A stretch of DNA of 64,000 nucleotides, taken from assembly GCF_963576615.1 (NCBI RefSeq), contig NC_088711.1, forward strand, positions 4,836,001-4,900,000, read 5' to 3'. Each line of letters begins with the position of its first letter. The stretch's first letter is position 1. The notes beneath the pieces were generated by a model. The model was not told where the DNA came from and searched no databases. It saw only the letters and a list, made by a program, of their open reading frames with translations. The stretch is from Watersipora subatra (Eukaryota; Bryozoa; Gymnolaemata; Cheilostomatida; Watersiporidae). Shown here in pieces: positions 44,201-54,433 of the stretch. A program made the translations under genes and the position numbers.

Positions 44201-47200
44201 CCTTGCTATGTGGTTGATTGGTTTACTTGCGACACAGTATAAAAAGCTGGTCATGGGTTCAAGTCTCATGTTGACCAAAATTTTAGAAATTTTATTAATT
44301 ATAGAATTTTGTATAAAATCTTGTGATTGTATGAAAGCTGGCAATTTTAAAACATCTATATTATTACAAGCATTATAATGAAAGCTGAGAGGTAGCTAGC
44401 ATTCAGCTTGCTGAATATTATTAGTAGGTGATGCTTTAACGTAGTCATCTGGGAGTTGTCTTATCACCAATACTCGATAGTGGTTATTTTCTCTTTTTTC
44501 AGAGTTTTCCAGTAATAATATAAGCTGTAAGTACAAACTTCCAAAATGTTAACAAAATAAATAGTTTTCTAGAAGTTCAAAGAATGTATCCAGTTGTGTC
44601 ACTCAATTGTATTTTTTAATGTGTCTTTGCTGCCGGCAGATGGGATGACAAGAGTGCTTTGGAGAACAATAGCGCTTTACTCGTGGCATTAAAGCAAGAG
44701 CAACAAGCCCAACTGCAGGGCCAAACTACGGGTCGGATACAAAACACCGGCAATTCAAAGGCTACTCTACCGGCTGACATGTTGAATTGGCTGGCTTCAG
44801 ATGAGGACAGCTTCAGTAGTCAAAGTGATTCTAGCAAGGGTCGGTATTACTGTTGTCAACTGTTGATAACTCCAACTCATTTAAACTATTTCTAACACTG
44901 AATTGGTAACCTTCAATGACTTAATCCACTTTTATATATGTGCTCCGCTAAGGCATAATCTACGAGTTAGCCATAAAAATGCTTGACTTTTTAAATTTTT
45001 ACATTAAAATTTATGAACAGAACAACGGACTAGCAATTTATACATTAAGGTCTCATGGCAGGGCTGTTGGCTCCACCTTTATAAACCGCTAACAAATTGA
45101 AACTTTGGAATATGGAATAGCTAATCACACAAAGAATGCTATTGCAAGCATTCAATGCAGTGTCTGCATGAATGAAGAGTCTAGATGAACTATTCCTAGA
45201 TATTCAAGGTAAAGCTAGCAACAATCACATTGCATTTATCAAGTCTTGGCTGACGCCAGTTCATCTTTCAGTTAGTCCCTGCCCTTTTAATAGATTATAA
45301 TATGCAAAATTACAACTGAGACACCTTTTTTACAAACAAATACACAAAAATTTGACTTACAACAAAAACTTTTGATATAATTTATTATTGAATGCGTAAT
45401 TAAATTATGTGCTGACAAATATTCCTGGAGTTATCTCCTTATTTTAAAGACAAAATGCTTGGGTACTGAAAAGCTGTAGCCTTAGCCCAAATAGTCCCAA
45501 ACCTGATACAAACATAAAGTTATAATTTAATGTATGAAATATAACCTTAATTAGTTGTGTATATGAAATAGAGAGCCCAACAGAGGTCAACAAAGGTCAA
45601 CGCAAAGAGGCTAAATGGTATGAATGAAGAGAGAGAAAGACCAATCTGTGTAGTGTACATGTATAATAGTGCACCGTACAGTGTACGTGTATATCAGTAT
45701 ACATGTGATAGAGTAACTCAGCTGCCGTTCTGTCACTGTTTAATACTCAACAGATTAACTAACAGGGCCGTTGGCAACCCAACTATTGTTTTTCTTTTTG
45801 TATAGGAATGATCAAGAACAGTTGGGCCAGTTTCTATGGTTCTCATAGTTTTATAAAAGTTCACATGACAGCTTGTGAGATTTTTCTTTGTGAATATTGC
45901 AAAATGTCTTTGCTTTCTAGACACGCTAATTGCTGCCAATTCACAAGAGCATGCCTTCTCTCTACATCTACTGTCTCGCGCCATGCCACGCAGTTCAACT
46001 GCGCTAAAACTGTGGCCAGTGACTTACAGCTATAACAAGGCCGGCGCTGCAAGACCAGTCATTAAAACTATTTTATTTTAAACATAGTCTCTTTATCATA
46101 ATAAATAGAAAACTTCACTTTATAAATTGTTTTAAAGGGAGGTCCAATGTTAGCAGCGGTCAGTTATCTGAAAGAGAGTTCGTCACACCATCTGCGCCCC
46201 TCCTCTCTCCCATTGTCAAGGACTGCAGCAGTGACCAGGACTGCAGCAGTGACACTACTCAATATTCTGGTAAAATTTATCTTACTAATTTTGTTACTAA
46301 AACCTAATTGTTATTTGCTGGAGTAACATCTCCCTAATTCTTCTTTATTATGCGAGTGCTTTAGTGACACGCATATACCTACAGAAGATATGCTACAGAT
46401 GATGTAGTTACCTTATATGAGAGCGTGAGTTACCGTAAAACCTCTATTTTCCATTCCATGGGGATCTATTTTTTAACCCTCCTCATATAGTGGCGTTTAA
46501 TTAGTGGTAACATTCAAATAGAGAGTGGCGCTGTATTTTTCTACTGGCTCGTCAGAATTTAGGGAAGCAAAATTTAACTCTTTTACGGGTGAAACGATTC
46601 TAATGTTGCCTATATTTTACACCCTCCTTTGGGTGAATCGACATTAATGCCATCTGCCTCAGCAATTTTGCTAAACCATTTTTCATTTACGTCAAAGCAT
46701 CCGCCCAAGTTAAACAAGGGGCCACTTAGATTATAAAGTATTAGTATGGTGCTGTTATGAAATATTTCAACGGTATTGCTTTCAAAGTTTTAAAGAAACA
46801 ACTGTGAAGCTTTGAAGTTAGAAAACAGACATAATGTTATTAATTTTTATAGACATTTTAAACATTTCAAAATTAGAATATGCTACAACAATGGCTGCTA
46901 TTACGTCGGACTGTGTTCCTTAAGAATATTTTCATCACTCATCAAAACGCTTTACAGATTGTAAACCAGATTATAGACAAATCGGAAAACAATGGATATA
47001 ATTTAGACCTTAGTAACTTTGAATCAGAGTGTAGTTCTGATGATTGGGGCGATCAATCTTCTCAGGTACATCGCCACTAAAATCATGGCAACCACTATAG
47101 AAATAACAAAAAAAATTAATTGTTATTGATTAAACCGAGTCATTATTAGTACTATTTTGTGGACATTTTTCTACTGGTCACTTTCTATTATGGGTTTGTA

Positions 47201-48356
47201 AAAACAAAGAATGTCAAAACGGCAGACAAATGGAGGTGGCGCTTGATTTAAGTTTGATGTTGTATTTTTCAACCTTCTCCCATAGTGGAGTTCTGTTCTA
47301 TTAGAAGTGGCATTCATGTAAAGGTGACATTAAAAGATTTATCCGTATAACCGTTTTACCGTAAAAGGCTTTCATGGCACATTGTTTAACTTTTTGCTTT
47401 ATTAAAACTATCATAGAGAATACACTCTGCACACAAATTAACTTTGAAAAAAAGGCGATACACTCAAAACTTTGTTTTGTAACAAGCAAAATAATAAACA
47501 GAATGGCTGCCTGGTTGAAAGACCAGATGAATGCTGAGAAGTTTAGAGGTAGAGAAGACAACTACAGGTTTTTATCTTAGAGGAAGAGGCTATGCTGCCG
47601 AGAAGCACAACTACCGATATGTTACTACTATTGCATGTACTTAACATTACAGGAGCTGAGGCAAGGCCAGGAGAAATTTGTAAACACCCGGCTAAAAGAA
47701 ATAATATAAAGATCATATCTTCCTCATCTCTTGCAACTAAAAAAAATAATTCAAACAGACCTTCTGCTACATCTTCCTTACAGCTTCAATTTACACATCC
47801 TAACATCATCACAACAAGCTCTCACCAATATAGCAGCACACCGACAAGCTCTCACCATCTTGACAGCACCACGACAAGTTCTCTGCAGCATAGCAGCACA
47901 ACGACAAGCTCTCGCCATGTTGACAGCACCGCGACAAGTTCTCCCCAATATAGCAGCACAACAGCAAGTTCTCGCCATCTTAACAGCACAACGACAAGCT
48001 CTCCGCAGCATAGCAGCACAACAGCAAGCTCTCGCCATCTTGACAGCACAACGACAAGCTCTCCGCAGCATAGCAGCACACTGACAAGCTCTCGTCAGTT
48101 TAACAGCACTTTGTCTAGCGGTCGCCAGCCCATGCAGGTAGCTAATCAAGTTCAAGAGAGTTTCTGGTCTCCTCAAGTCAGCGCAAGCCCTAATTTTGAC
48201 AATCAGTCTAATGATGTTCGTCAACAGCAGAGACAGTTGTCGGTTGAGCGTGCGTCCCGACAACAGCTCAACTCAAAGGAGAGAAAAGACAACTCTGAAA
48301 CATCTGTATGGGAGTATTTCAAAGGATATGATCGTTGCGCCACTTCTGATTTTTGA
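38254..48356 (+). CDS. Unrecognised Ser/Thr/Gln-rich disordered protein, multi-exon
   Basis: Not recognised. Well-supported coding exons are 38251-38406 (ATG at 38254, 51 codons), 40694-40836, 44640-44839 or 44843, 46138 or 46142-46269, and a last exon 47653-48356 with its TGA at 48354. A 36-codon block at 46958-47065 (acidic, FESECSSDDWGDQSSQ, good donor) and a small piece ending 47552-47553 (FRG, donor GTAGAG) are probable exons whose acceptors I cannot settle. The exon ending 46269 is also directly phase-compatible with 47653, so shorter isoforms are possible. The protein has no signal peptide, membrane segment or catalytic motif. It is hydrophilic, with clusters such as DMLNWLASDEDSF and CSSDQDCSSD. 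The last exon carries ten 10-residue Ser/Thr repeats and ends WEYFKGYDRCATSDF. It is probably an intracellular scaffold-like or regulatory protein, but no function is claimed. It lies between two muscle genes on the opposite strand. Confidence 0.65.
38870..39313. repeat. 22-bp minisatellite, ~20 copies
   Basis: The unit CCTGGTAGTACTTATTATTA plus two bases (AC/GC) is repeated with small variants (CCTAGTAGTACAT). It lies in the second intron of the Ser/Thr-rich gene. Confidence 0.95.
40079..40373 (+). repeat. Dispersed ~295-bp repeat, copy 2
   Basis: Same-orientation copy of 33959-34252, here immediately upstream of exon 3 of the Ser/Thr-rich gene. See that entry for shared blocks. Confidence 0.85.
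42921..43020. repeat. 10-bp perfect tandem repeat containing TATAAAAG
   Basis: Ten exact copies of ATAAAAGTCT (equivalently TATAAAAGTC). Every unit contains the TATA-box-like TATAAAAG. The period is close to one helical turn, so the A-tracts are in phase. It lies in the intron before exon 4 of the Ser/Thr-rich gene. Confidence 0.98.
47814..48113 (+). repeat. 30-bp coding minisatellite (ten 10-residue repeats)
   Basis: Ten in-frame units encode TSS-x-x-x-x-S-T-x decapeptides. Odd and even units differ and alternate (for example TSSPQHSSTT and ASSRHLDSTT), giving a 60-bp higher-order period. There are no frame-breaking indels. The repeats are very rich in possible O-glycosylation or phosphorylation residues. 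Confidence 0.93.
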
Positions 48357-50374
48357 TATGGTTCACAAGTAGTGATGGCATTCTGTAACCATACTGCATG
48401 ACTTACTAGTATGAATGTAAATTGTGAAATGAATGAAGTCGGTAGCCTTGTTATTCTCTTCAACAGGCTGCTTGATATTAGACTAATTGTCAAGTTGCCC
48501 TGTTAACAGCTGTCATGGCCTTGGGTGGAATTTCAGAGAGTGCTTATTAATTGTACAACAAGCATAGCTTTTATTAAAAGTGTTTATGTGATGTCACCAA
48601 CCTTAATATTTATTTATCTTTGACGCGTTGTCTCCTCATGTGACAGCTTCCACCATTCTTTCATATTTTTCTGCCTACTAAACAAAACTATGCCTGTATT
48701 TGGCTGCTTATTTTGATGATAAAACATTATTTAAACATGTTATAAAACAATTTAAATATGTAAAAAATAAATATAAAACAAATATAGAATTCAAGTACGA
48801 ATATTCTTTAGTATACAAAGATTTGCAATGGTGGGAACTTACTCACTTTGAATATTTATTCACAAGCACAAGACAATTACTAAAACTACCGTATTAATGG
48901 AGCCAACAACCTGATGTCTGCAGAACTACGAATAATGTGAAACCAAGTGGCCTTGGGTCAGCAGCACACAAACCAACAACCTGGAGAAAACCACTGGTGG
49001 TCCAATGAATGTTCTCAAGTCTCAAGTAGATATAGTCAAAACGTGCATCTACAACTTTTGTACAGAAAGGGTTTTATTGTACCCCCACTGATTTATGCAT
49101 TCCTCTGAGATGTCATGCCAAGTTTCCTTAGAATGTTGCCTTATCTTAGTAAATACAAAATGACTGTCAACTGTCAGTGGAAGCATACAGCTGATCTAAA
49201 CCACGATCAGGTTCAACTGTGAAAGGCTTTGTGTAACAAGCTGTTTGCCTCTTTTTGTACCTTTTACCATACAGAAATTTCATTAGCGAAAGTCATAAAC
49301 ATTTTGATAATATGTTTGGTTTATTGGTGTTCCTTCATAGACTGTGATCCTTATTCGCAGTAAGATAACAATTGTTTTTTATTTTTGCTGATTAATAATG
49401 AACATTTAGCAGTTTTATTGCTAATGAGATTCTTTTTTCATGCTTTGAATTGTTTAAGCTATGCGTTTCGTTCTTTGTACAAAAATTTGCTAAAACTATA
49501 ACTCACATACCAGTGAGCAAGCCAACCTTTATTTATGAGCAGGCTAAACACTTTACATAGTTTATAATTGTGTGAGAGTTGGGCAACTGCATTATTAGTT
49601 TGGAGGTATTTGCTGAGCTGCTCGCTGCCTTGTGTAATGCAGCATGCTGAGAGCAACTGCTTTATATTTGAGGCGCAGATATAAGAAGAAAGGAATTCTC
49701 ACGTTTGGGTTGGTTTATTATGTGTTGAAGGTAGTATTAGTATCCACAAGATAACAATGACAAACGACACTTGCATGAATGCAAACACAATCTACAGTGT
49801 TGTAAACTATACTTCTGAAAAGTAATTCTGTAATCAGAGCAGAAGCCAAAGTGCCTGCATGTCTAAACAAGGCTAACAGATGATTTTTGTCAGTATGGAC
49901 TTTGATGGTGAAAAGTGACCAGATGCTCTGGCATACTAGACTATGACAGTTTCGCTCGAGCTTTGGAATGCTAAAACTCCTTAGCCCTAGTTATAGACTG
50001 CAGGTTCTTAGAAGCTTCGCTTAGCACAGTACGACAACGCGTGTTAGGAAGTCATTTAGCAGCCATTTTGAAAACAAGTTAGCTGCCTCCCTGCAAACGC
50101 TGTAGCCAAGGGAAAATTTCAATACATATAGACCATATAATATTTGACACGCACAATGTCTTAGCAAACAAGGCTCTGACCTGCAGCGCGCAGTCACATA
50201 AATTTAGAGCTTGCTTCGAGTTTCAAAAATAGTTTGGTGTCTCAGGTTATGGAGTTCATTTTCCACGTTACGGATTTGGGTTCTACGGATAAGCACAAGA
50301 TCTGTTAGATGAGAGTAAAGGTGAGTGGAGAACTGACAAGATATTTACAGTGTGACCAATATTCCTTCTCGTCT
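48357..50374. other. Intergenic between convergent genes
   Basis: The 3' untranslated regions of the Ser/Thr-rich gene (plus) and the myosin light chain gene (minus) should lie here. A short frame with an acceptor-like start at about 50302 on the minus strand was seen but not accepted. Nothing else recognised. Confidence 0.45.
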
Positions 50375-53300
50375 CTACTGTGCCATCTCATCTTGGTTTC
50401 CACGTTTTACTAGAGTAACAAATGCATTGTAGTCAAACTGTCCACCAGTTGGCTTAAACTCTTTCCAGACCTGTCGAATCTCCTCTTCTTTGAACTGATC
50501 ACCAACATTGAGCAACAGATCTTTTACACTACAAGTAAATCATCAAAAGTGAACGTCTTTAATTCAAATCTAGTATTATCGGTGAGTTTTTATCACAGAC
50601 CAGTTGGCAATAATGGATGTAAAACCCATATGAAACCATTTGATTGAAGATGTTACTTGAATTAATGCATTTGCGCGGTTTATCCTAAGAATGTGTCTGA
50701 GAGTTGAGATAAACTTGGAAAAGCAGCAGCATTTGTTACCAGGTAACAACTACTTACTACTCTTCAGTTAACTTTCCCTTCTTTTCTGGATCAAATTGTT
50801 CGAAAGCTTGTAAAAGTGTCGTTTCTGAGTCCGTCCCTGCAAGAGAATCAAATGATAGCAATATTTTACAAGTGGCTAGTCTTTCAATGCCAAGATGAAG
50901 CTAGGAGTCTGCTCTTGAGGAGACGATGTTGGTGCTATACAACATACCGTGCATTTTATCACCAAATAAAGTTAGAAAGGCTGTAAAGTTCAACTGTCCC
51001 GGGCATTCCTTCAACATTTCGTTTAGGTCTTTGTCTGATGGGTTGCGACCAAGGTCATTGTGAATAGCTTTCAGGTCTGCCACATCGATGAAACCATCAC
51101 GATTCACATCCATCATACCGAAAGCCTAGAAAGATCCAAGTTCTATTGAGGACTGTGTTGGTACTGAGATAAGTTGTTGAGCTAAGGTAAAACAGCTAGT
51201 ACAAACGGTAATACACCATCTACTTCCTTTGCTAAGAAGAGAGCAAAATTCCAACATTTGATTAACATTCACATTGATAAACAGTAGCACGCAGAGAAAC
51301 AAAGCAGTGAGTAGGGTTTGTCGATGTTAACATACCTTGTCTGTAATTGTAAGCAACATTGAATTCCAGATGCACGATCAGAATAATAGAAGATGAAAGA
51401 GAAATAGCTAGCTTTTCACAAATTTCTGTGGCACATGCATTAAGCACTCTTAGTAGTTAGGGACATGACTAGCAACTCACAAATAGTAGCAGGTAAAAGC
51501 TAAAAGGTTAGTCAGACGTGGTAAGTTGCCAAGCATTTGGAAGAAACTCGCTGAAAGAGTTAACAGTCATATAAAATCGTGATAGATACAGGAACAAGTT
51601 ATAAACTGATTTTCAACAATAGTTGACTATTCAACCTCCTTAAACTCTTGTATTTGAGTCTGGTTGAGTACAGCAAAGACATTGGATGTGCTGCGTTGCG
51701 CCCGCTTGTGTTCTTTTTCTTCACCAGCCGGCTCAGCTTTCCGAGATCGTCTATTAACTCTCTGCAATGTAGCAAGTGGTAAAGCAGGGATACAAATAGA
51801 GCATATCATAGCCTGAGTAGCGCGTGGGATAAGAAGAGGGGTAGTAAGGGGGTAAGCTTTGAACACCTGCCGCCAAACCAACTAGATAAACCACTGATTG
51901 CATTAGTAATGCCACTCATCTACCTTTGGTTTTTACAACAGTGGTCAAAATTTTAACAGTGGCTACATTAGTGAGGTTTGACAGCAGTGTGGTTCATTAA
52001 GAGTGCTGAGATAGCGAGCAGACGACTCAGGTCACCCAACATGGCGGCTGGTTAACAAAAAGAAGCAGCGAACTACAGGCAGCTGACACGAAAATCATAG
52101 CCAAGCTGTCACTGGTAGTGCCAGCAGAGCTGCGTACAGCAGCCAAGCCGTGGGGTGAAAGTAACTCCAGACCTCTTTGAACTCCTGAATTTGGGCTTGG
52201 GGAAACATGCCCAAGATATTGGTTGTTCCTTTTCGAGCCTTTTTCTGTAAAGATTTCATTAACATACAAAAAGCTTTCGACAGACATGCTTGCAAGGTAG
52301 AAGTGGTATCGCCTGGTACAAGCCTCGGTTTAAAGCTGAGACAATTAGACACAGGTGACTGGAACTTTAAGACTAGGGTTGGCTTCTGAGCACACAAATA
52401 CCCAGATCAGAGAACAAGCCGACAGACAGATTAATGAACATCGCGACCGGTTTTGGGTAGCAAATGCCTGCAAATGGGTATCAAGCAGCTGTTTGATTTT
52501 CAGACCTCTTTGAACTCTTGAATTTGTGATTGTGGGAACATTCCCAAAACATTTCCAGACTTCCTGACCATCTTCTGCAAGCACCAAGTTTAAAATGGAA
52601 GATGAAAGCGCATTAAGAATAAAAGATTAGCCCCCCCCAATTGAGCGCTAGAAGAAAAAAGTAGTCACATTTAGGAGTGTGGCTAACTACAATTGACAGG
52701 AAGGAATAAAGGAACTTCGACTTCCCGAGAAAGGCTTCGCCGCGATATCTTTAGAGCCTCTGGCTAATTTCATCTTTACCTCCTTTCTCGAGGCAGCTAT
52801 TCACAGGACCATTAAGGTATAAAACAATCTAAGATCTTAATACGGATTAGACTAGCCATAATTTGAGTCTGACAGCGTATTGGTCTGCGGCAATTACTGC
52901 TTAGTAGGAGGAAACTAGCTGTTAATTAAATGAGGCTATTTACTGGTGTTATATAGTTTATCATAAAGCCTAGAAACCTGCAATACATGCCTATAAGTCT
53001 TCGACTGCCATTGGTCTGCTTCACTAATTTAGTGTGAGAATCTTCAGGAGGCCATAACTCTCATGTCTAGCGTCTACTGTCTCATGTTAGCGGACTGATA
53101 ATTTCAATTAAAAAACTTAGATGAAGATATTTTAAATTTCTAGAAGGATTTAACTTGCAGATCATCAAGCAGGGTAGCACTGAGATGATTGAATTATAAG
53201 CAAGCCTCCCATATAAGGTACGTAATAGATAGCAGATGAGTAAATATCTTGGAGTGGGATTATGCCTCAGTTCATAGCTAGAATAGGCAGTATAAATATT

Positions 53301-53740
53301 GGTATAAGCTCACAGCTGCGTTCTCATTGAAACTGACAGAACCATGCATGGTAATCCCCTGCGCAATCACTGACTCCTGTTTTTCCACAGCGAGATTTCA
53401 ACACAGCATACTGTCCGAGTACACTCGCGCTAAATTCTAAACAAACTGCTAGAGTATCTCCGCTTTAGCTATGAATCCGACAGGCTCGCAATGTTGCAAT
53501 AGCTACAACACTGCTCTTACGCTGATGTGTTGCAAAAAAGCAAAATGTTGCTAAAGTGTGCGACTTAATGAAGTGAAAAAGGAGACAACACCAAACAAAT
53601 ATAATATTCTACTCGGTGTGAGGTTATACTCAAAATAACTGGTTTTAAAACCTATTTGCATAGCTTCAGTACATGTTAGGGACAATAATATACAATGAAA
53701 AGGAGAAAGCAATAACATTAATACGTACATCTTCTGCCAT
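50375..53740 (-). CDS. Muscle myosin regulatory light chain with three alternative N-terminal exons
   Basis: The gene reads from high to low coordinates. The start microexon is 53745-53729 (ATG at 53740, MAED), followed by one of three alternative exons (52574-52506, 52244-52173, 51761-51636). Constant exons are 51125-50948, 50836-50758 and 50528-50375. All junctions are in phase. Products are 163, 164 or 182 residues; molluscan regulatory light chains are about 155-160. In the 163-residue form the first EF-hand loop is residues 33-44 (D-V-N-R-D-G-F-I-D-V-A-D), the divalent-ion site that holds the chain on the myosin neck. MLKECPGQLNFTAFLTLFG follows in the constant region, then degenerate EF-hands and a FDYNAFVTLV end. 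Regulatory light chains bind the IQ2 segment of the myosin heavy chain and control the motor, by phosphorylation of the N-terminal arm or, in molluscs, through Ca2+ control with the essential light chain. The core looks muscle-type and mollusc-like. The mutually exclusive use of exons is inferred from phase and homology. Confidence 0.9.
51636..51761 (-). CDS. Alternative light-chain exon C: long arm with smooth/non-muscle-type kinase site
   Basis: The acceptor TTGCAG and donor GAG|GTTGAA bound 42 codons in phase 0 at both ends. The first 20 residues are strongly charged (many Arg, Lys and Glu). Then comes HKRAQRSTSNVFAVLNQTQ and the shared IQEFKE end. RSTSNVFAV matches the vertebrate smooth/non-muscle and fly cytoplasmic light-chain phosphorylation segment, with Thr-Ser at the Thr18/Ser19 positions and the basic run upstream that myosin light chain kinase needs. 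The donor is a weak match to consensus. Confidence 0.85.
52173..52244 (-). CDS. Alternative light-chain exon B
   Basis: 24 codons between an acceptor (TTTACAG) and a donor (GAG|GTCTGG), phase 0 at both ends. It encodes KKARKGTTNILGMFPQAQ followed by IQEFKE. Aligned on N-(V/I)-(F/L), the two residues equivalent to Thr18/Ser19 are Thr-Thr, so phosphorylation is possible but the site is altered. It is closely similar to exon A in the GMFPQxQIQEFKE part. Confidence 0.85.
52506..52574 (-). CDS. Alternative light-chain exon A
   Basis: 23 codons between an acceptor (CTTGCAG) and a donor (GAG|GTCTGA), phase 0 at both ends. It encodes KMVRKSGNVLGMFPQSQ followed by IQEFKE. In the alignment the Ser19 position is Gly and the Thr18 position is Ser, so the main kinase target is lost or shifted. 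Together with exon B it probably arose by a tandem exon duplication. Confidence 0.85.
53209..53218. promoter_or_regulatory. CArG-box match in light-chain intron
   Basis: CCATATAAGG is an exact CC(A/T)6GG serum-response-factor site in the intron between the start microexon and alternative exon A. SRF controls many muscle genes. In AT-rich sequence of this length a few chance matches are expected, so this is only suggestive. Confidence 0.25.
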
Positions 53741-53745
53741 CTTGT
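53729..53745 (-). CDS. 17-nt start-codon microexon of the light-chain gene
   Basis: A short pyrimidine tract and TTTGTAG precede ACAAGATGGCAGAAGAT, followed by the donor GTACGT. It gives five leader bases and the codons for Met-Ala-Glu-Asp, phase 0, fitting all three alternative exons. Molluscan regulatory light chains begin with similar short acidic starts. Confidence 0.75.
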
Positions 53746-54423
53746 CTACAAAATAGAAGAAGAGCACATTATATTACTGTATGCAGACCTAAAGAGCAGG
53801 CTGCAGTTACTTATACATGTACATGCATAGTATGTATATATAGCGGATGAGACTGCCTTGTAATACAATGTTGCAAGATTCTTCAAGGCAGCCAATGCTA
53901 AATACAAACAGGCATTCATAGAAACACGCATATAAGTGATCATTTCTGTGCTTTATTGCCTTTAGTGTCCATCAGTTGTCATGGAAAATAGAAATAGTTC
54001 CTACAGATACATAGAGTTTACATTGTTAACTCTATGACTAAGGTAAAACAAAGTTTAAGCCTCCCATTTCAGCTCAATACTTGCTCATTGAAAACCTTGC
54101 AGATTTCCACACTGACAGAATTACATTACGCTACATATCATGTGGTGAAAAGTGCTGCCATGACCTATATTAAAAGCTTCTCCAACTTCTCACACACGAC
54201 AAGAGTAACTTATAGATGTAGCTTAAAGAGTTATAGAAAGTGTTGTAGTTTTGCTCACATGGAGAGGCTTTTGGCAGAAGAAGAGAACGTCAGCAGCGTT
54301 AAGGCATGACAGCATTACAACAGGTGCTTAGCAGCAATTAACCTACCAGAATGAGCTATAACGGTGTGAGATAGCCTAGAAAAGAGATATAAACAGAAAC
54401 TGAATAAAGCTGTATGCGCTTAC

Positions 54424-54433
54424 CTGTTGGTGG
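54424..54433 (-). other. Candidate 10-nt leader microexon of the light-chain gene
   Basis: On the minus strand a strong pyrimidine tract (TTTCTCTTTTGTCTTTCCC) and TACAG are followed by CCACCAACAG and the donor GTAAGC. If used, it would be an untranslated microexon upstream of the start exon. Transcript data are needed; the splice signals alone are unusually good on both sides. Confidence 0.4.

Noticed and set aside
47592-47652. ATG at 47592 as start of a separate Ser/Thr-rich gene
   Set aside because: A good acceptor at 47651-47652 and upstream exons of like composition in compatible phase make this stretch intronic.
50205-50302. Possible alternative last exon on the minus strand (acceptor CTAACAG then a 32-codon Leu/Arg/Asn-rich, coil-like frame)
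   Set aside because: It sits downstream of the light-chain stop. The only light-chain exon end that would give it an open frame is the phase-1 end at 50948, which would delete half the protein. There is no other gene to attach it to.
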